This document shows positions 43,407-56,628 of a DNA stretch of 64,000 nt, piece by piece. Where the stretch lies: assembly GCA_021401465.1 (NCBI GenBank), contig JADDMT010000020.1, positions 62,001-126,000 of the forward strand, in the 5' to 3' direction. How positions within the stretch are numbered: position 1 is the first letter of the stretch; every line of letters begins with the position of its first letter. The translations under genes were made by a program, and so were the position numbers. Origin of the DNA: Teratosphaeria epicoccoides. Taxonomy: Eukaryota; Ascomycota; Dothideomycetes; Mycosphaerellales; Teratosphaeriaceae. The notes under the pieces were generated by a model. That model worked only from the letters and a program-made list of their open reading frames with translations. It was not told the DNA's origin and ran no database searches.

Positions 43407-43729
43407 TGCTACTACTATAGATCGCTTTGCCCTTAACGTTAAGCTTAGAGCAATTTAATCTAAATGCCTGACACTAAACCTAAACCTTGGCTTTAATAAG
43501 GCTAACCTGAATTCTAGTATTACTTAGAACGTTCTATTACTCTCATGAGCCTAATATAGAGCCTTTTACAAGCTTAAGCACTTAGACGATACTTAGTATC
43601 CTAGTAACGTCTACTTTATTACCTTTTAGCTTGACGTTCTTACTCTCGAATGTAGAGCGGCTATTATAGAAGCAACTAGAACAGACTCGTGTAGAAGTGC
43701 TATAGCGTCAGTAGTACGGATAAATCCGG
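43407..43729. other. AT-rich flank, weak coding signs
   Basis: Contains TAG-interrupted short frames only. It may be the start of the decayed gene that follows. Confidence 0.35.
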
Positions 43730-44575
43730 CGGAGCAGGTCGTTATAGTAGTGCTATGCAGAAATACTAATTAAGAACGGCAAGGAGGCAGTGATTAATGA
43801 TAACATAAGTGTCACTATTACGAACATGCTAGCTATACAGTTATAGTTATCTGCAGATGCGACAGTATATCTCATCCGTATTACTCTTTTGCCTACAGGT
43901 ATAGTTTATTACTCTCTAGTACTAAATGGCGAACTCCCTAAGCTTTGCGTATTACATTCGAATAGCTAATTTAGTGTAATCTGTAACCGTGGCGCTAATA
44001 CTACTGTTAGCAGTACTGTTTATCATGACATGTACCTACTACAGACTAGTAATCATAACCTTGTCGTAGCGCTCTTTGCATATGCCGTAGTACTAAGCGC
44101 CTTTAAGGACTAAAAAGTGTAGCAATAGTCTGTAAATTTACTCCGTAGCATCTAGAGCATCTATAGAAGGATTCATAGCGCATGCTTACTCGATCGCATG
44201 GCACGGTAGTTCTTGCGTGATTAACACAGACACTTTCTCCTAATAGAACGATCGACATAAGCGCAGTCTACTAAGAGAGCTAGCGCACGCAAAGATGCTA
44301 GATATAGCTCTAAGCCGCGGGACTGTAGCCGTATACTAGATCAAGTCAGAACAAAACTCTAGCTCTAGTACTTACTCTTTGCAGAGAGAGTCAGACTCCC
44401 GTTCTACTCTACTATACCTCGGAACTCATTACAGAGTACTATACGCGTAGCTTGCCACGAGAATCGTAACAGGCACACTATCGTATGTCGCGTTGCTCTT
44501 AAAAGCATAATACGAGCAGCTAATGTCAGGCATGCTATTACTAGCTCTTACTACGCGATTAGGCACATGATAGGA
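43730..44575 (+). pseudogene. Decayed unrecognised gene
   Basis: A plus-strand frame of about 280 codons, broken only by TAG/TAA, reads CYAEILIKNGKEAVINDNIS, then ADATVYLIRITLLPTGIVYY, SLVLNGELPKLCVLHSN, VYHDMYLLQTSNHNLVVAL, and a basic second half rich in Arg (RRIHSACLLDRMAR, RASARKDARYSSKPRDC). The consistent frame and stop type argue for former coding sequence. Family not recognised. The competing frame is hydrophobic but carries TGA codons. Confidence 0.4.
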
Positions 44576-44769
44576 ATAAGGTCATGAATCTAAACAGACT
44601 CGTCTCAGGCTATCTAGACGCAAGACAGCCCGCAAGAAACACTGCCTACTAACACACTTTAACCTCTATCTCGTTTAGACCTAGCACTACATCCTAGACG
44701 CTCATAATACTAGTCTGACTTCCTAGATCCTCATCTTGCCCTCCGCTAATCGTAGTATCCTGCTTTGTC

Positions 44770-45350
44770 TCCCTGACCCGCTTCCCCTTGCCCTCTCTAC
44801 TCTAGCTCATACTTGCAGCCTCTCTCTGCCTTCCCTGGCTATTAGCTAGGCTATGCTTAGCTGTAGGCCGACCTTGACTAGGACCTCTAGCCTCGCAAGC
44901 TAGGTAGAGAGGTCATTAACGGCGTTGTCTAGGACCATGATGTTAGTAGAGGAGGAAAGCTAAAGGTACGAAGAGCTAATAGGTGTAGTGCAGGCTTCTA
45001 ACCTCCTGACGCGGGCCGAGAGGTCGTTGACAGCGCTATACAAGGCAGCAATGTTGTTAGAGGAAGTTAGCTAAGAACGAGGACAGCTAGTAGATGTAGG
45101 TTGCAAATCTAATCCTAGCCCTAGTAGAAAGATCTAAGTCTAGTTTAGACTTATACCCTCGACTACTCCCGCTATAGATGAGCGCGCTAGAGAGGACCGA
45201 GTCAGAGAGAAAGGACTTAGCAACTACCTCCGCGTCCTATGATCAGAGATTCCTAGGTCTGCGTTTAGGCTAGGCGTAACAGGAGAGGAAGCTTAGGGTA
45301 ACTATAGACTACAGACAGGGATAGTTACTACGCTAGCAATAGATTAGAGT
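44770..45350 (-). pseudogene. Decayed gene with duplicated coiled-coil segment
   Basis: The minus frame reads DLGISDHRTRR, SIAGVVEGISLN, then two related heptad-type segments, SSNNIAALYSAVNDLSARV and SSSTNIMVLDNAVNDLST, each followed by a RLE-type motif, then LIAREGRERLQ. Stops are TAG only until TGA. The segment duplication is about 100 bp apart. Convergent with the plus-strand remnant to the left. Not recognised. Confidence 0.4.
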
Positions 45351-46364
45351 AGGCGGTCCGCAGATCTAGAGTCGCCGTAAAGAGAAGGTGACACTATGGT
45401 ATAGGTTGTGCTATAAGATGTATGCAGACTAAAAGTATGTAGCCTGTAAAAGGCTAGAAGGGTACGTAGCAAGCGTCTGTTATCTAATTTGTTTATCGAT
45501 CGATTAGGTAGAGGAGAGAAACAGCGGCAGAAGGGTAAGGACCTAATATGCATTCCCTCTTCTCGCAAGTAAACTATTGCCTTGTAAACAGTATCTCGTA
45601 CTTGCTACTCGCTTCTATTCGCTTACTAATCTTACCTCCCTAGCTTCCCTGATGAACGAGCAGCTAAGCAGCTAGTTAAGAAATGATTCGCGAGACTACT
45701 ATTTCGATTCCCTTCGCTTGTTAGCCTAGTAGGCTAGAGACGAGGAGCTAGTAGCGTAGAGAAATAGGTTTGTCTCTAAGCTACTAGGACAGAGCATACT
45801 TTTAATCTCGCTTATAAAGATCCGCGCGTTTTGTCTCTAGGATACTAGGTTTGTCTCTATGCTATTAGGACAGAGGCTTTTACTAGCTTCATGAAGTCTA
45901 CACGAAGGAATGCTAACAATGTTAGGATGCATGTAGACGATAACAGAGACAAGACAGGAAGAGGTCACGAATATAGATTCCGTCTATGTCCTGTCGCTTG
46001 AGGGGAAGAAGCTATACATTGATCTATTTCATTCGTCGTAGTATGTTAGGCGGGGATCTAACATCACACTCTTTCTAAGCAGCTAGAAGTTACTAGACAG
46101 CCTTACAATCATGTCTGCCTTGCCTTAGCGCATAGCCGCCAAACTTCCTTGGATCTTACTCTTAAACGTGTACTCAGGAAGAAGGAGAAGAAGAAGAAGA
46201 AGATAATCTTGCATTGCCCTGACAGCGGTCTAAATGTGCTAATTCTACATGAGGGGTGTTCTTAGCTTATAGCTACATCAAGAATCGACCTTCTAACACC
46301 TATATATAGGCCTATATACCTATTAACAATAATCTATTAGCACTAATATCGTTGTTGTTTTCAC
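45351..46364. other. AT-rich spacer, no gene identified
   Basis: A 74-codon minus frame at 45344-45568 shows no motif. A purine-rich AGAAGAAG patch lies near 46180-46203. No repeat match was noticed. Confidence 0.4.
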
Positions 46365-47850
46365 TATGCTACCTCAGGTAATCGACTAGCTATACTAGTA
46401 CAAGTATATGTAGTAAGCTATAGCTATTAGCGTCCGCTATGTCGATATCTAGGAGACTATCATGTAGGAAGAACAGAACATTATTAGTCGTAGTTGCCTC
46501 GCAAGGCGGCTTAATGATTAGGGCTTCTACAAATATGCACCTTATATTAGAGGCAAAGTCGTAGCAAAGGTTAACTGCCTTATAGAGTACTAACACTAGT
46601 GCTAGCAGTCTACTAACAAGGAGATACTAGATGTATTATCTGCAAATGGATACGACATAAGCCGCAGAACGTTGTAGTAGTAACGTATTACCCTTAGCTA
46701 CAAGAAGAAGCTTAATTAAGAGGAAGGGGAAAGGGAAGAGTAGCAACTTATACTACTATTACGTAGTAAGTATAACAAAGGTAATGCTCTACATTATAGC
46801 AGGGAGAACCTATACGTGCACTTTTGACATGCATATAGGACAATTAGATAGTAAGGACACTTATAGTCTAATTATAGTGTACTTACTACTTAATTGTAAT
46901 AGTGATTACCTTTTCTAAGCTGCATGGAGTGTTAACGCCTATTACAAGATAGAGATGTTTGGAATTAGCATTTACGCTACTATTAACGTGTAGTCTCGTA
47001 ATATCATGTAGATCTATGTTAGCATTGTTAGACGCATGAAGCTAAGCGTCCTTACATAATACTCTTAATATATGCAGGAGTTTTTAATAGTGCCTTAAAT
47101 AATCTAGAGCGACAGGGGTCTTAAGACACTAGATCTAGCTGATACTCACTTTTAGCTGTCACAAGAAGCTTGTAGGGACGTAGGCGATAGCCGTTGTCTA
47201 GACGCAGAGGAGCTAGGCAATTAGCAAGAGGCTTAATTTGCGGCAAGGGTAGCGGCTATAGCTAGCGAATAAGTGCTATTGCTATTCGACGAGATAGACA
47301 ACTCTGACGATCAAGACGACGACAATGACAAGCCCCTATGCTAGCTAGACATGCAGCATCGCTAGCAAGCTAAGCAGCTAGTCTTTAGACCCTAGCTGCT
47401 ACTAAGGAACGAGCTTACATTCGCTAATTGTTATTAGTATAGGACAAGCAAGATAAATTAGCGCATTAAGGTATAGTAGGGCTAGCTCTTAAAGACTAAG
47501 CTTAATTACTAGAGAGACTAGTTCCAAGTGCTTAAAGACAGCGGCTATTAGAGCGAAGACTGCCTCTCTAACAAGATCGCCTTTATCGCGGTCTACATGC
47601 CTATTATCTAGACAGCTGCTACTAAGTTCTTAATCTTGTAGAGGAACTACAAGATTTGCAGCTACTACGGCGGCTACATTGTGTGCTAGGGGTCCCTAAG
47701 CGGCTATATAGATATCTAGAGAGTCATAAGACTATGCCTAGCTACTAAAGCAGTATGCGAATTGACGCTAATAGTCCCTAATTAGCAGCGATTACTAAGG
47801 AATACCTTGAAGCCACAGGTTTTAGTAAGTCCTAATCACAGAGTACTTAC
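46365..47850 (+). pseudogene. Decayed gene, possible transposase-like N-terminus
   Basis: From ATG 46365 the frame, with TAG/TAA only at first, reads EEQNIISRSCLARRLNDxGF, YIRGKVVAKVNCLIEY, NKEILDVLSANGYDISRRTL, ITLSYKKKLN. The GYDISRRTL...KKKL part looks like a helix-turn-helix of the kind seen at the start of DDE transposases or Clr5-like domains. After a frame change it reads an acidic patch (FDEIDNSDDQDDDNDK), then FQVLKDSGY, NKIAFIAVYMPII, FLILxRNYKICSYYGGYIVC, GYIDIxRVIRLCLATKAVCE. No DDE triad was identified. Family not recognised. Confidence 0.4.
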
Positions 47851-48508
47851 AGAGTCGATCGACATACTAGAGAGCTGTTAAGAGCTCTTAAACTTCGCTT
47901 AATATGCATAACCCCTACCTAGTACGCTAATTACAGTGTAGTTATAATACGCCTTAAGGTACTTTGCTAACTCTTAGCAGATATTAATGAGTACCTTCCT
48001 GCAGACATGTTAGCATAGTGCGCTAGTACCTTAGTATAGGTCGGCGTTAATATGGCTGCTATTACTAGCGACGCTAATAAGCTAGAGAGTAGCAGAAGGC
48101 TACATAAGCTTGCCTACTATTACCTCCGCAACTCCGTAAAGGCCTATCTAGATGCTAGTAACACTAAGCTAAAGCTAGCATAGTCTAACAAGGGGGGTTA
48201 GGGGGTTTTAAGGACTACTAGCATTTACATCCTACGCTAGTATGGCCCCTGTTACTAATTAAGAATGTATAGGACATAAACCTCTCCTACTAGCTAAGGT
48301 AACACTACACGGCGGTACCCCTACTAGCTTGTATCGTGTAGTCACAGAGTAGCCGTAGCCCTAATCGACATAGGGTAAAGGCAAGGCAGCAAGAAGCTCT
48401 CTTCCGAATCTGCTAGCGCTAGTGCCAAAGTGTTTAAGAATTAATCTGAAGGTTTAGAAGCAAGTAAAGACCTTTACCTTAACTAAGCGGCATAATAAGG
48501 TTAATACT
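47851..48508 (+). other. Link between decayed coding segments
   Basis: Coding-like stretches with TAG stops continue (VLVSPNHRVLTESIDILES), then become too broken to follow. No separate feature recognised. Confidence 0.3.
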
Positions 48509-49798
48509 ATGTCTGTAGCAGAGCTAGAGTACTAGTATGACAGGGTAGTAACCTTGCATGACAATAAATACAACGATCTTGAAGACAAACCCCTGCTTAT
48601 CGACTTTCTGCTAAGTTGTGTTAAGCATAATCATCTTAAGGATATCAAGTCGTTTCCATAATACTAGGGGTACCTACCTCTTTATTGACAGTTAACCCGC
48701 AGATCTAGTTACATGGCAATTCACCGAGATCGATATAGAGCTATACGACAATATCAAGAAGATGCTAGAACTATTCAGGACTCCGCCTAAGGCCGACAAT
48801 AAGTACAATCTCTAGATTAACATAGTACTCTTCAAAACAGACGCTTAGATAGCTGCTTAGATTACTTACCTTAAGAAGAACGCCCCCTAGTCACTAGACA
48901 AGCAGCTTGTAAGCAATGACGAGCTAGCAGCTAACAATTAAGACGCTAGTAGATTTAGTCTTATAGACGCTAAGTTCTAAGAGCTCTTAGAAGACTGTCA
49001 TAGCTTAGACATCAAATACAGGCTACCCCCCCCTAACATAGCAGTATAGTTACGATGTTAGCGACCCTGTCATACACACTATTCGCGCTGAAGATGAGGC
49101 CGCTACTACGAGTCGCTATGTAAGTACATAGCGAGGCTACAAACGAGACCCTTTGTCTAATCTGCTAGTCTAAGCTTTACTAGGTACTCTAGCGCTACAA
49201 ACAATTAGACGAACTACAGAGGTAATCACAGAGGCATTCGATAGTCGAATTATCAAACTAGAGCTAGTCTCTAGCTTAGATGCCCTACTAGCATATAGCT
49301 CGTAGCAGGGGGTAGATATGTTTGACTTGACTAAGCTTAGTAGTAATAATAAGCTTCTACTACTAGATACCTTTATGAAGAGCTAGAGGGTATTCTTACT
49401 ACACTTAAAGAAGTAGCAGGAGACAAAGGCGGCTAAGTTAGAGCCGATAATCAAACAAGAGCGCTAGTCGCTAGCTCCTAGGGCTACTCATGGTTCTGCT
49501 ACTACTACTGCTGCTACTAGTATAACTCTAGGACCTTATCCGGCTCCTATAGCCATGACAGCGTCACTAACACTGAAGACTCCGTAGCTAGAGACGCTGC
49601 CGCTAGCTGCGAAGCCCCCTGTAGTAAAGACGCCGCTACTAACGACGCTGTCGCTAGCTGCAAAGACTAAGAAGCAAGGGGATAAGAGGAAGAAGGCAGA
49701 CAAGCCGCTACTACTACAGCTTGCAGAGTTAATAGTTAAGCCATGACAGCGCAAGAAGGTAAATTATAAGGATGCCTATAATAGCACGTAGTAATAAA
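48509..49798 (+). pseudogene. Decayed gene with Ala/Lys-rich repeated tail
   Basis: From ATG 48509: MSVAELEYxYDRVVTLHDNK, DLEDKPLLIDFLLSCVKHNH, then (after a frame change) KMLELFRTPPKADNKYNL, VSNDELAANN, LIDAKFxELLEDCHSLD. The last part reads VDMFDLTKLSSNNKLLLLD, a Thr/Ala-rich stretch, and near 49560-49680 a repeated unit (LKTP..LETLPLAAK / VKTPLLTTLSLAAK), then a Lys-rich end. It may be the C-terminal part of the gene starting at 46365. Not recognised. The 72-codon minus frame at 49536-49754 is its shadow. Confidence 0.4.
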
Positions 49799-49980
49799 AA
49801 GGTTTATTATTAGTCTAGCGTTAGTATATTGCGTAGTCATAGTGTATTTAATAGCAAAATTGCTGGAAAGATATTTAACATGTCTTAATAGTTACTAAAA
49901 AAAGAGTTAAATAAAAAATCGAATTATGCTACTTATAGCTAAGTCGTAGTAGGCGTCAACATAGTTAACTTGATAGTACT

Positions 49981-50152
49981 TGTTACAGGTAAACAGTGTG
50001 TACATAGGGGTTCATGTAGTATTTAACAAGTACGATAAGGAGAGAGGGACTATCTGCTAGTTGTCTGGTCCTTTATAGCCGGCCTTGTCTAGGGTCCGGG
50101 GTCGCGCATAGGCCTTAGCCTATGCTAAGGACTTAGGGCCTTGCCCTTCACA
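49981..50152 (-). repeat. B4 3' LTR
   Basis: TGTTACAGGTAAACAG...CCCTTCACA, 172 bp, keeping AAGTACGAT. It is followed by TTA and a 10-C run, then a C/T-rich extension. Confidence 0.86.
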
Positions 50153-50568
50153 TTACCCCCCCCCCTCCCTCCTTCCTGTCGTTTGTCCCTCCCCTACGCA
50201 GAATAGCAAGGAACCTAAGGAAATGCGAGATTTTCCCCGCGTTTTGCATCCGGATTTAGACGAAGCTAGCTAGAGGGTAGTAGCGTTATGCCTAGATCTA
50301 TTAGTTCTCTTCTAGCACATAAAGCCTAGATTATAGCTAGGCTGACATAGCTTCCTAACTCTACTTCACTTGTCTAAGTCTAGTCTATTTTTTTCTTACG
50401 CTTGTTATTCTCTAGTGTATAAAGCCTAGCCCCTAACTAGTCCTACCTAGTGTCTAAACTCTACTTTACTTGTCTAAGCTTACTTCACTTTACTACACTT
50501 TACTCCTACTTATTATAATCCGAGCTATTATAGGGGCGCTCCTAGGCCTGTGCTAGTACGTCCCTTAC

Positions 50569-50579
50569 TATATAAAAAG
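50569..50579 (+). promoter_or_regulatory. TATA box for the convergent ORF of B4
   Basis: TATATAAAAAG, 46 nt before ATG at 50615, conserved with B1 and B3. Confidence 0.58.
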
Positions 50580-50614
50580 CGCCCTTTAGTACTACTCTTG
50601 CTTCCTTTTTCTTA

Positions 50615-50743
50615 CATGCTTACCTTATATAGTAAGCCCCCTTCTCTTTCTTATCTCCTAACCTCCCCTCTAGGATTCCAGGCGATACTAACTAGAGCCA
50701 GATAGCTCCTATCATCTACTACGTCGACTACGCCCTCTATGGC
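50615..50743 (+). pseudogene. B4 convergent ORF, 5' part, cut by A2
   Basis: Corresponds to the start of the B1 and B3 convergent ORFs up to YYVDYAL (near 50718-50738), where A2 was inserted. The reading resumes after A2 at 57864 (VDCVLxLVCARVLAIPPSLS) and continues to about 58160. The insertion falls inside the Cys module. The ATGGC target duplicate is the last five bases. Confidence 0.42.
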
Positions 50744-51279
50744 TGTCATAAGTGTCATAAGTGTCAGGAGTACTATAAGTTATAGGCTTATAAGTGTCCT
50801 AAGTGCTATAAGTCATAGCATAGTTATAGGAGAACTATGAGTCATAGGGTCATGAGTGTCCTAAGTACTATGAGTCATAGCATAGTTATAGGAGAACTAT
50901 AAGTCATAGGAGAAAGGATCTGTCATATAAGGACAGACACCTAGATCTGTAAGGTTAGTCTACAGATCTATAGGCCTACATAGGAGGAAGGATCTGTCAT
51001 GTAAGGATAGACCCTAGGATCTATAGGGTTAGTCTACAGATCTATAAACATAGGTCTAATAAGTCTGTTAATAGATCTAACAGAGCTACCCTAACTCTCT
51101 AGTATATAGGGATAGCTTCAGGATAGGTAGTTAGGAGCTTCGTGCTTAATCTTAATCTTAATTCCCTTTCCTAAGGGGAGAGTTAGTTATAAGGTTAATT
51201 ACTATTGTCGATATTCTTCATAGCTCTACGAGTCTAACACCTAATCCCCTTCCTGCTATTAGCACCTACCCTTCTAACA
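50744..51279 (+). repeat. A2 5' LTR
   Basis: 536 bp, TGTCATAAG...CTTCTAACA (an altered TGACA). Longer than A1's LTRs because of extra AGTACTATRAGTCATAG-type units and a GATCTGT dyad. Contains GTGCTTAA near 51142, the self-primer. Confidence 0.88.
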
Positions 51280-51339
51280 ATTTTGAGTACCGCTTCTAAG
51301 GAAGTATTAGGGGACTTGTTAAGCGCTTAACATACACCT

Positions 51340-54300
51340 ATGTAAAGTAGTTCTTCAGCTGTTAGTTTAACCTCTAGCGACAACAGTTAACTAACACCAC
51401 GAGAACAAGTTGCCGCTATACCTCAAATTACTTAGTAGCTCGAGTCCATTTACCTTAGCGAGATAGCTCTAGCATCTGTCGCAGGTTTGACTACTAGGAA
51501 TAGACATAGTAATAACGGCTTTAAGATGGGAAGCCCTACAGAGTTCATAGGACAACAATTTTAAGTTAACATGTTTATCCTGTAATGCTAGTTAGCATTT
51601 AACATAGATACAGAATAGTTTATAACACATCATAAGCGAATAATGTACATTGTCTCTTACCTAAAGGGACTAGCGTTCGAGTTCATCTAGCCTTATCTAA
51701 CAGATTATCTAGATCACGTTAGTAACGTCGAAGCTAGGAAGACAACAACTAGGGAGATCCTTAACTTAGACAAGTCCTTGTTTAAGGCGTTACGCGAAGC
51801 CTTTAGGCTTAGCAACGAACAACAAGAGGCTAAGAGAGCTCTCCTAGGAATCTAGTAGAAGGGTTCCGCTATTAAGTACCGCGCGGACTTTTAGACCCTA
51901 TCTGCTTAAGTCGACTAGAATGATAATGCCTTAGCTGCTTAGTTCTATTAGGGACTAAAGGAAACGGTTAAAGACGAAATTGCCTAGGGAGATTAGCTAA
52001 CGACATTCAAGGAAATGACTAATCTCGCAATTAGAATCGATAATCGCATCTAGGAATAATAGTAAGAACGACAACACGGAAATTGCAGGCTAGTACAGGC
52101 TAACCATAAGGTCTAACGATTAGCACTAAAATGGCAAAGCGATTACTATAGTCTCTAACTAATGGAGTTAGATGCGACTAAGGGACGCCTAAAGAGCGGA
52201 CCCTAAGGAAGGCCACGGAAGGGCTCTCCTACCTAGAGTAGTCCGAAGAAGCCATTTAACAAGAGTAACCTCAAGTGCTATAACTATGGAAAGAAAGGAC
52301 ACTTTGCCCGCAAGTTTTTCGCTAAGAAACAGCGACAGGACCTACAACAGACAGAACAGGCTCGCGCGACAATAACGGCACCTAAGCAAAAGGCTGCTAC
52401 TACTTAAGAACCAGACTATTTCTTCACTTACTTAGACTATGTGCTACGACGACGATTGTTAGATTCACATGAGTAATAAAGATAGTTCCGGATAGTACCC
52501 TAGCCGTAACAAGGCGTAATCTATCTGCGCGCTAAGGGGTACACCTTCTAGTGTAATAGTCCTGAGGTAACAGGAGCTAGAAGAAGAAGAAGGTTCGGAC
52601 GACAACTATGAGCTTGTCAAAGCCGTCATTCCCGATTCTGAGGAAGACGAGAGCATAGAGAGATAGGCCATGCCGCAACATAACGTTAGACTCGATACTA
52701 TCCTAATCGTATAGAACTAGTAGGCCTAGGCTTACCCATGGATTAATAGAGTATAACATGTCAACTAGCTTTAATATGACGAACTAGCTAACTACATGCG
52801 ACGACACCTAAGGAGACTACTAGTTATAGCTTACCCTTACTTGCATTAGAAGATTGTCCAAGAAATTGTACTATTCGGGGTAGAGTTTACGCCCTAAGGA
52901 GGCTACCTTACCTACAAAGGTATCTAGGTTCTACAAGCGTTACGACTCTAGGTTAGCTACTTGAAAATAGAGTACGCAAGAAATGCACAGGAATAACAAG
53001 GCTAAGAGCGAGTACGACCTCTTAGGCTAGTTAGCGGTAACGCTTGAAGAAGAGTAAGCCGAGACCGCACAATCCCTGAACTAGTCTATGAAGACAGTTA
53101 TTCAGGAAACGACAAGGTTCGCTAGAATTAGACCTACAGACAGACTAGACAGGGCTATAACGATGTGCCGTAGTTAGCGCTAGATACGCGGACAACCTCA
53201 GAGTATAGGTACACATTAACAAGATACTAGCCTAGGCCTTAATAGATTCAGGATACACTAGAATCTTCATGACGCCTAAGTCTACTAGGACAGCTAGGAT
53301 AAGGCTACAGGCGAAGACGAATGCTTTCTCGCTATAGGCGATCGATAGAAAGCTAGTTACATACAACTAAGGAATAGTTAACAGAGAGACTAAGACAATA
53401 CCTCTGCGGATAGGACGCTACTAAGAGATAATCTAGTTTGACATCATGGAGTCACCTGTCTTAGATGTAGTACTAGGGTTACTATAGCTAAGAAACGCTA
53501 ACCCCTACCTAAACTAGAAGAACGAGAGGATCTAGTTCCTAGAACTCTTAAGATTAATACCTCTACCTATAGTACACGACGTACTAGGCAAGATCAAAAT
53601 ATGTGCTATGGCTTCAAGCAAGATAGTCGCCGCTATCAAGGATCTAGAACAGGAAGTAAACGTCCTATAGGTTAAAGTAACGCAATCCGAAGTTAAAGTC
53701 AAGTTTACTGTTCCTAATGAATATAAGGAATTTGCTACCCTTTTCAAGGAAGAACCTAACTAAGAGGCTCTGCTAGAACACTAGGAGTAGGACTACAGGA
53801 TACCCTTACTCCTAGGCAGAATGCTAACAAAGCAACTAGTTCGCCTATTGTTAGCAGCAAAGCTAGAGATTCTCTAGAAGTACCTTGAAGACAACCTCTA
53901 GAAGGGCTTCATCCGCGAGTCGTAGTCACTAGCAGGGTATCCGATTCTGTTTGTCCCTAAGGGGGAAGATAAATAGCGACTTTGCGTAGATTATCATAGA
54001 TTAAACGACATCACAATAAAGAATAGTTATCCGCTTCTATTACTCTCGGAGTTACAGGACTGCCTACAAGGAGTAATATGTTTCTCGAAGTTTGACATAC
54101 TAGGAGCGTATAATCAAATTCAAATCAAGGAAGGCGAAGAATAGAAGACCGCGTTCCGTACTAGTTTCGGATACTACGAGTATATAGTCATGCCATTTAG
54201 GTTAACAAACGCCCTAGCTACATAGGAGGCATTTATTAACAATGTGCTACAAGAGTACCTTAATGTCTTTGTGGTTGTATACTTAGATGACATCCTTGTC

Positions 54301-56628
54301 TACTTATAGAGGATTAAAGAACATAGGACTTATGTACGTAAGGTGCTTAAGAAACTCTAGGATTACAAGCTAAAGGTTAAGCCTTAGAAGAGCGAGTTTC
54401 ATAAGCAAGAAGTCTAGTTCCTCGGCTATGTAGTAGCCTAGGACGGGATCAAGATAGATACTAAGAAGGTTAAAGTCATAAGAGAGTAGCCTACGCTAAC
54501 TAATGTTAAGGAAGTATAGTCCTTCCTTAGGTTTGCTAGCTTCTACCGAAGGTTCATCGCGAACTATTCAAGAATTACGGCGCTACTTACGACCCTTACC
54601 ACGAAGGATACACTATTCGTATAGGACGACGCCTAACTAAATGCCTTCGAGGAACTCAAGCAACAATTTATAGATTAGCTAATCTTGCTTGTATTCGACC
54701 CTAATAAGCCTATTACGGTCGAAACAGATGCCTCTAACATAGCACTTAGGGTATGCTTAAGTTAACTAGGACTAAGTAGACGACTACAGCTAGTCGCCTA
54801 TTACTTGAGAAAGCTGTCTAGACTAAAATTCCGTTATGACATCTACAACAAAGAACTTCTAGCCATAGTAGACGCCTATAAGGCCTAGCGAGTCTACTTA
54901 GAAGGTTCTAAGCACTAAGTTACAGTCTATACAGACTATAAGAACTTGCGATACTTCATAACGACGAAAGAGTTAAACTAACGACAAGTTTAGTAGAGTA
55001 AGGAACTCTCTAGTTTTAACTATAAGATCGTCTATCGCAAGGGGTCTGATAACGCACGCGCTAATGCACTTAGCCGCTAGACTAACTACATGAAAGGCGT
55101 AAGGCAGGAGAAACACGCCGTTCTCTAGGAAAATAGTGATAGCACGCTAGGAGTCAACTAACTTGCGGCTATAACTGTCACATAGACTAGTGAATTTCAG
55201 GACGACCTAAAGAACGCACTAGTCTACGACCTAACTGCACTCGCTGTCCGCAATGACATTAATAGACAGGAGGACTAGGAAGACGAAGACGGAATCCTTC
55301 TCTTTAAAGGATTAGTATATGTGCTAACGTCTTTACGATTAGAGCTACTACGCCTCTAACATGACGTACCTTAGGCAGGACACCCGGGAGTGTCTAAAAT
55401 GAAGCAAATTCTCTAACAAGGATATTACTTCCCTAGGATAGGCAGGGCAATCGAGGACTATGTCCGTTAATATGTAACTTGCTAACAGAGTAGGCATGAC
55501 TGTCACAAACTGTATAGGCTACTATAACCGCTAAAAGTACCCTAATGGCCATAGGAATCGCTCGCTATAGACTTCATTGTTAAACTACCCTAGTCGAGAG
55601 AACCCGCTACTAATGAGTTCTTTAATGGAATCATGGTAGTAGTCGACTAATTCACTAAGATTAGGAAGTTTATCCTATACCGCGAAGACTTCAAGACTAA
55701 AAATATCGCACATGTCTTCATTAAATAGGTAGTAGCATTACACAGCATGCTACGAGACCTAGTAAGGTATCGAGGATCTATGTTTACCTCCTACTTCTAG
55801 GGAGCCCTAATAAGACGATTCTAGATCAAACATCGACTAAGTACTTCCTTCTACCTTTAGACAGATAGACAGACAGAACGTCTAAATCAGACGTTAGAAT
55901 AGTACCTTTAATCCTATGTAAATAGGGACTAGAACAACTAGGTAGAGTTGTTGCTAATAGCGTAGCTCGCGTATAATAGTACGCTAGCAGAGTCGACAGG
56001 ACTCTCGCCATTTCAGATAGCGTACGGATTAGCTATAGAAGACATTCTAGACGTCTTAGCTAGTAATCTAAACCTAGTAGCACTTAGGCGAGTAGAACAC
56101 CTACGCTAACTACAAACAGAAGCACGACTTGACCTGCAGTTCTATTAACAGAACATGGCATAGTACGCGAATCGTAAGAGAATTAAGGGACTAATTCTAA
56201 AGGAGGGGGACAAGGTGTATCTCCTCTGCTGTCACATTAAATTAGACAAGCCGAGTAAAAAACTAGACGCTGTAAAACTAGGACTATTCTAGATCAAGGC
56301 TAAGAAAGGACTAGTTAATTTTAAGTTACAGCTACCTGAGCAGATAAGAATACACCCTGTGTTCTATGTCTCTCTGCTAGAACAAGTAGCGCTAGACGCT
56401 ACACTGCAAACGGAACCCTTACTACTTGACCCTAAGGTAGAAGAACTAGAGTACACTGTCGAGAAGATCGTCGACACTTGCTAGAAGGACAGACAGCAAG
56501 AGTACTTAGTAAAATAGGAAGGGTACGGGAGTACCGAAAATACCTAGGAACCCCTTAAACACCTACGAAAATGTTAGCAAAAGGTACGGAGTTTTAAGCG
56601 TAGAACGAACCTAGGGAGAAGATCATAA
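51340..56628 (+). pseudogene. gag-pol: A2 gag-pol, single frame of 1763 codons, RIP-inactivated
   Basis: ATG at 51340 and TAA at 56626-56628 are in the same phase, and gag knuckle (52276), protease (53236) and RT (54280) all share it, so no net indel has occurred. Knuckle CYNYGKKGHFARKFF (Cys-2 and Cys-4 lost); protease LIDSGYTRIFMTP; RT YLDDILVYL; RNase H VETDASNIAL; integrase AIDFIVKLP and a TDRGS motif altered to YRGS near 55760; chromodomain VEKIVDTC...EYLVK.EGYGSTENT.EPLK near 56455-56560. Chromoviruses of this type often make one Gag-Pol polyprotein cut by the protease. TAG/TAA codons are scattered throughout at Gln/Trp sites. Confidence 0.9.

Noticed and set aside
53532..53747. 71-codon minus frame
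   Set aside because: Shadow of A2 pol between protease and RT, which is in one continuous sense frame there.
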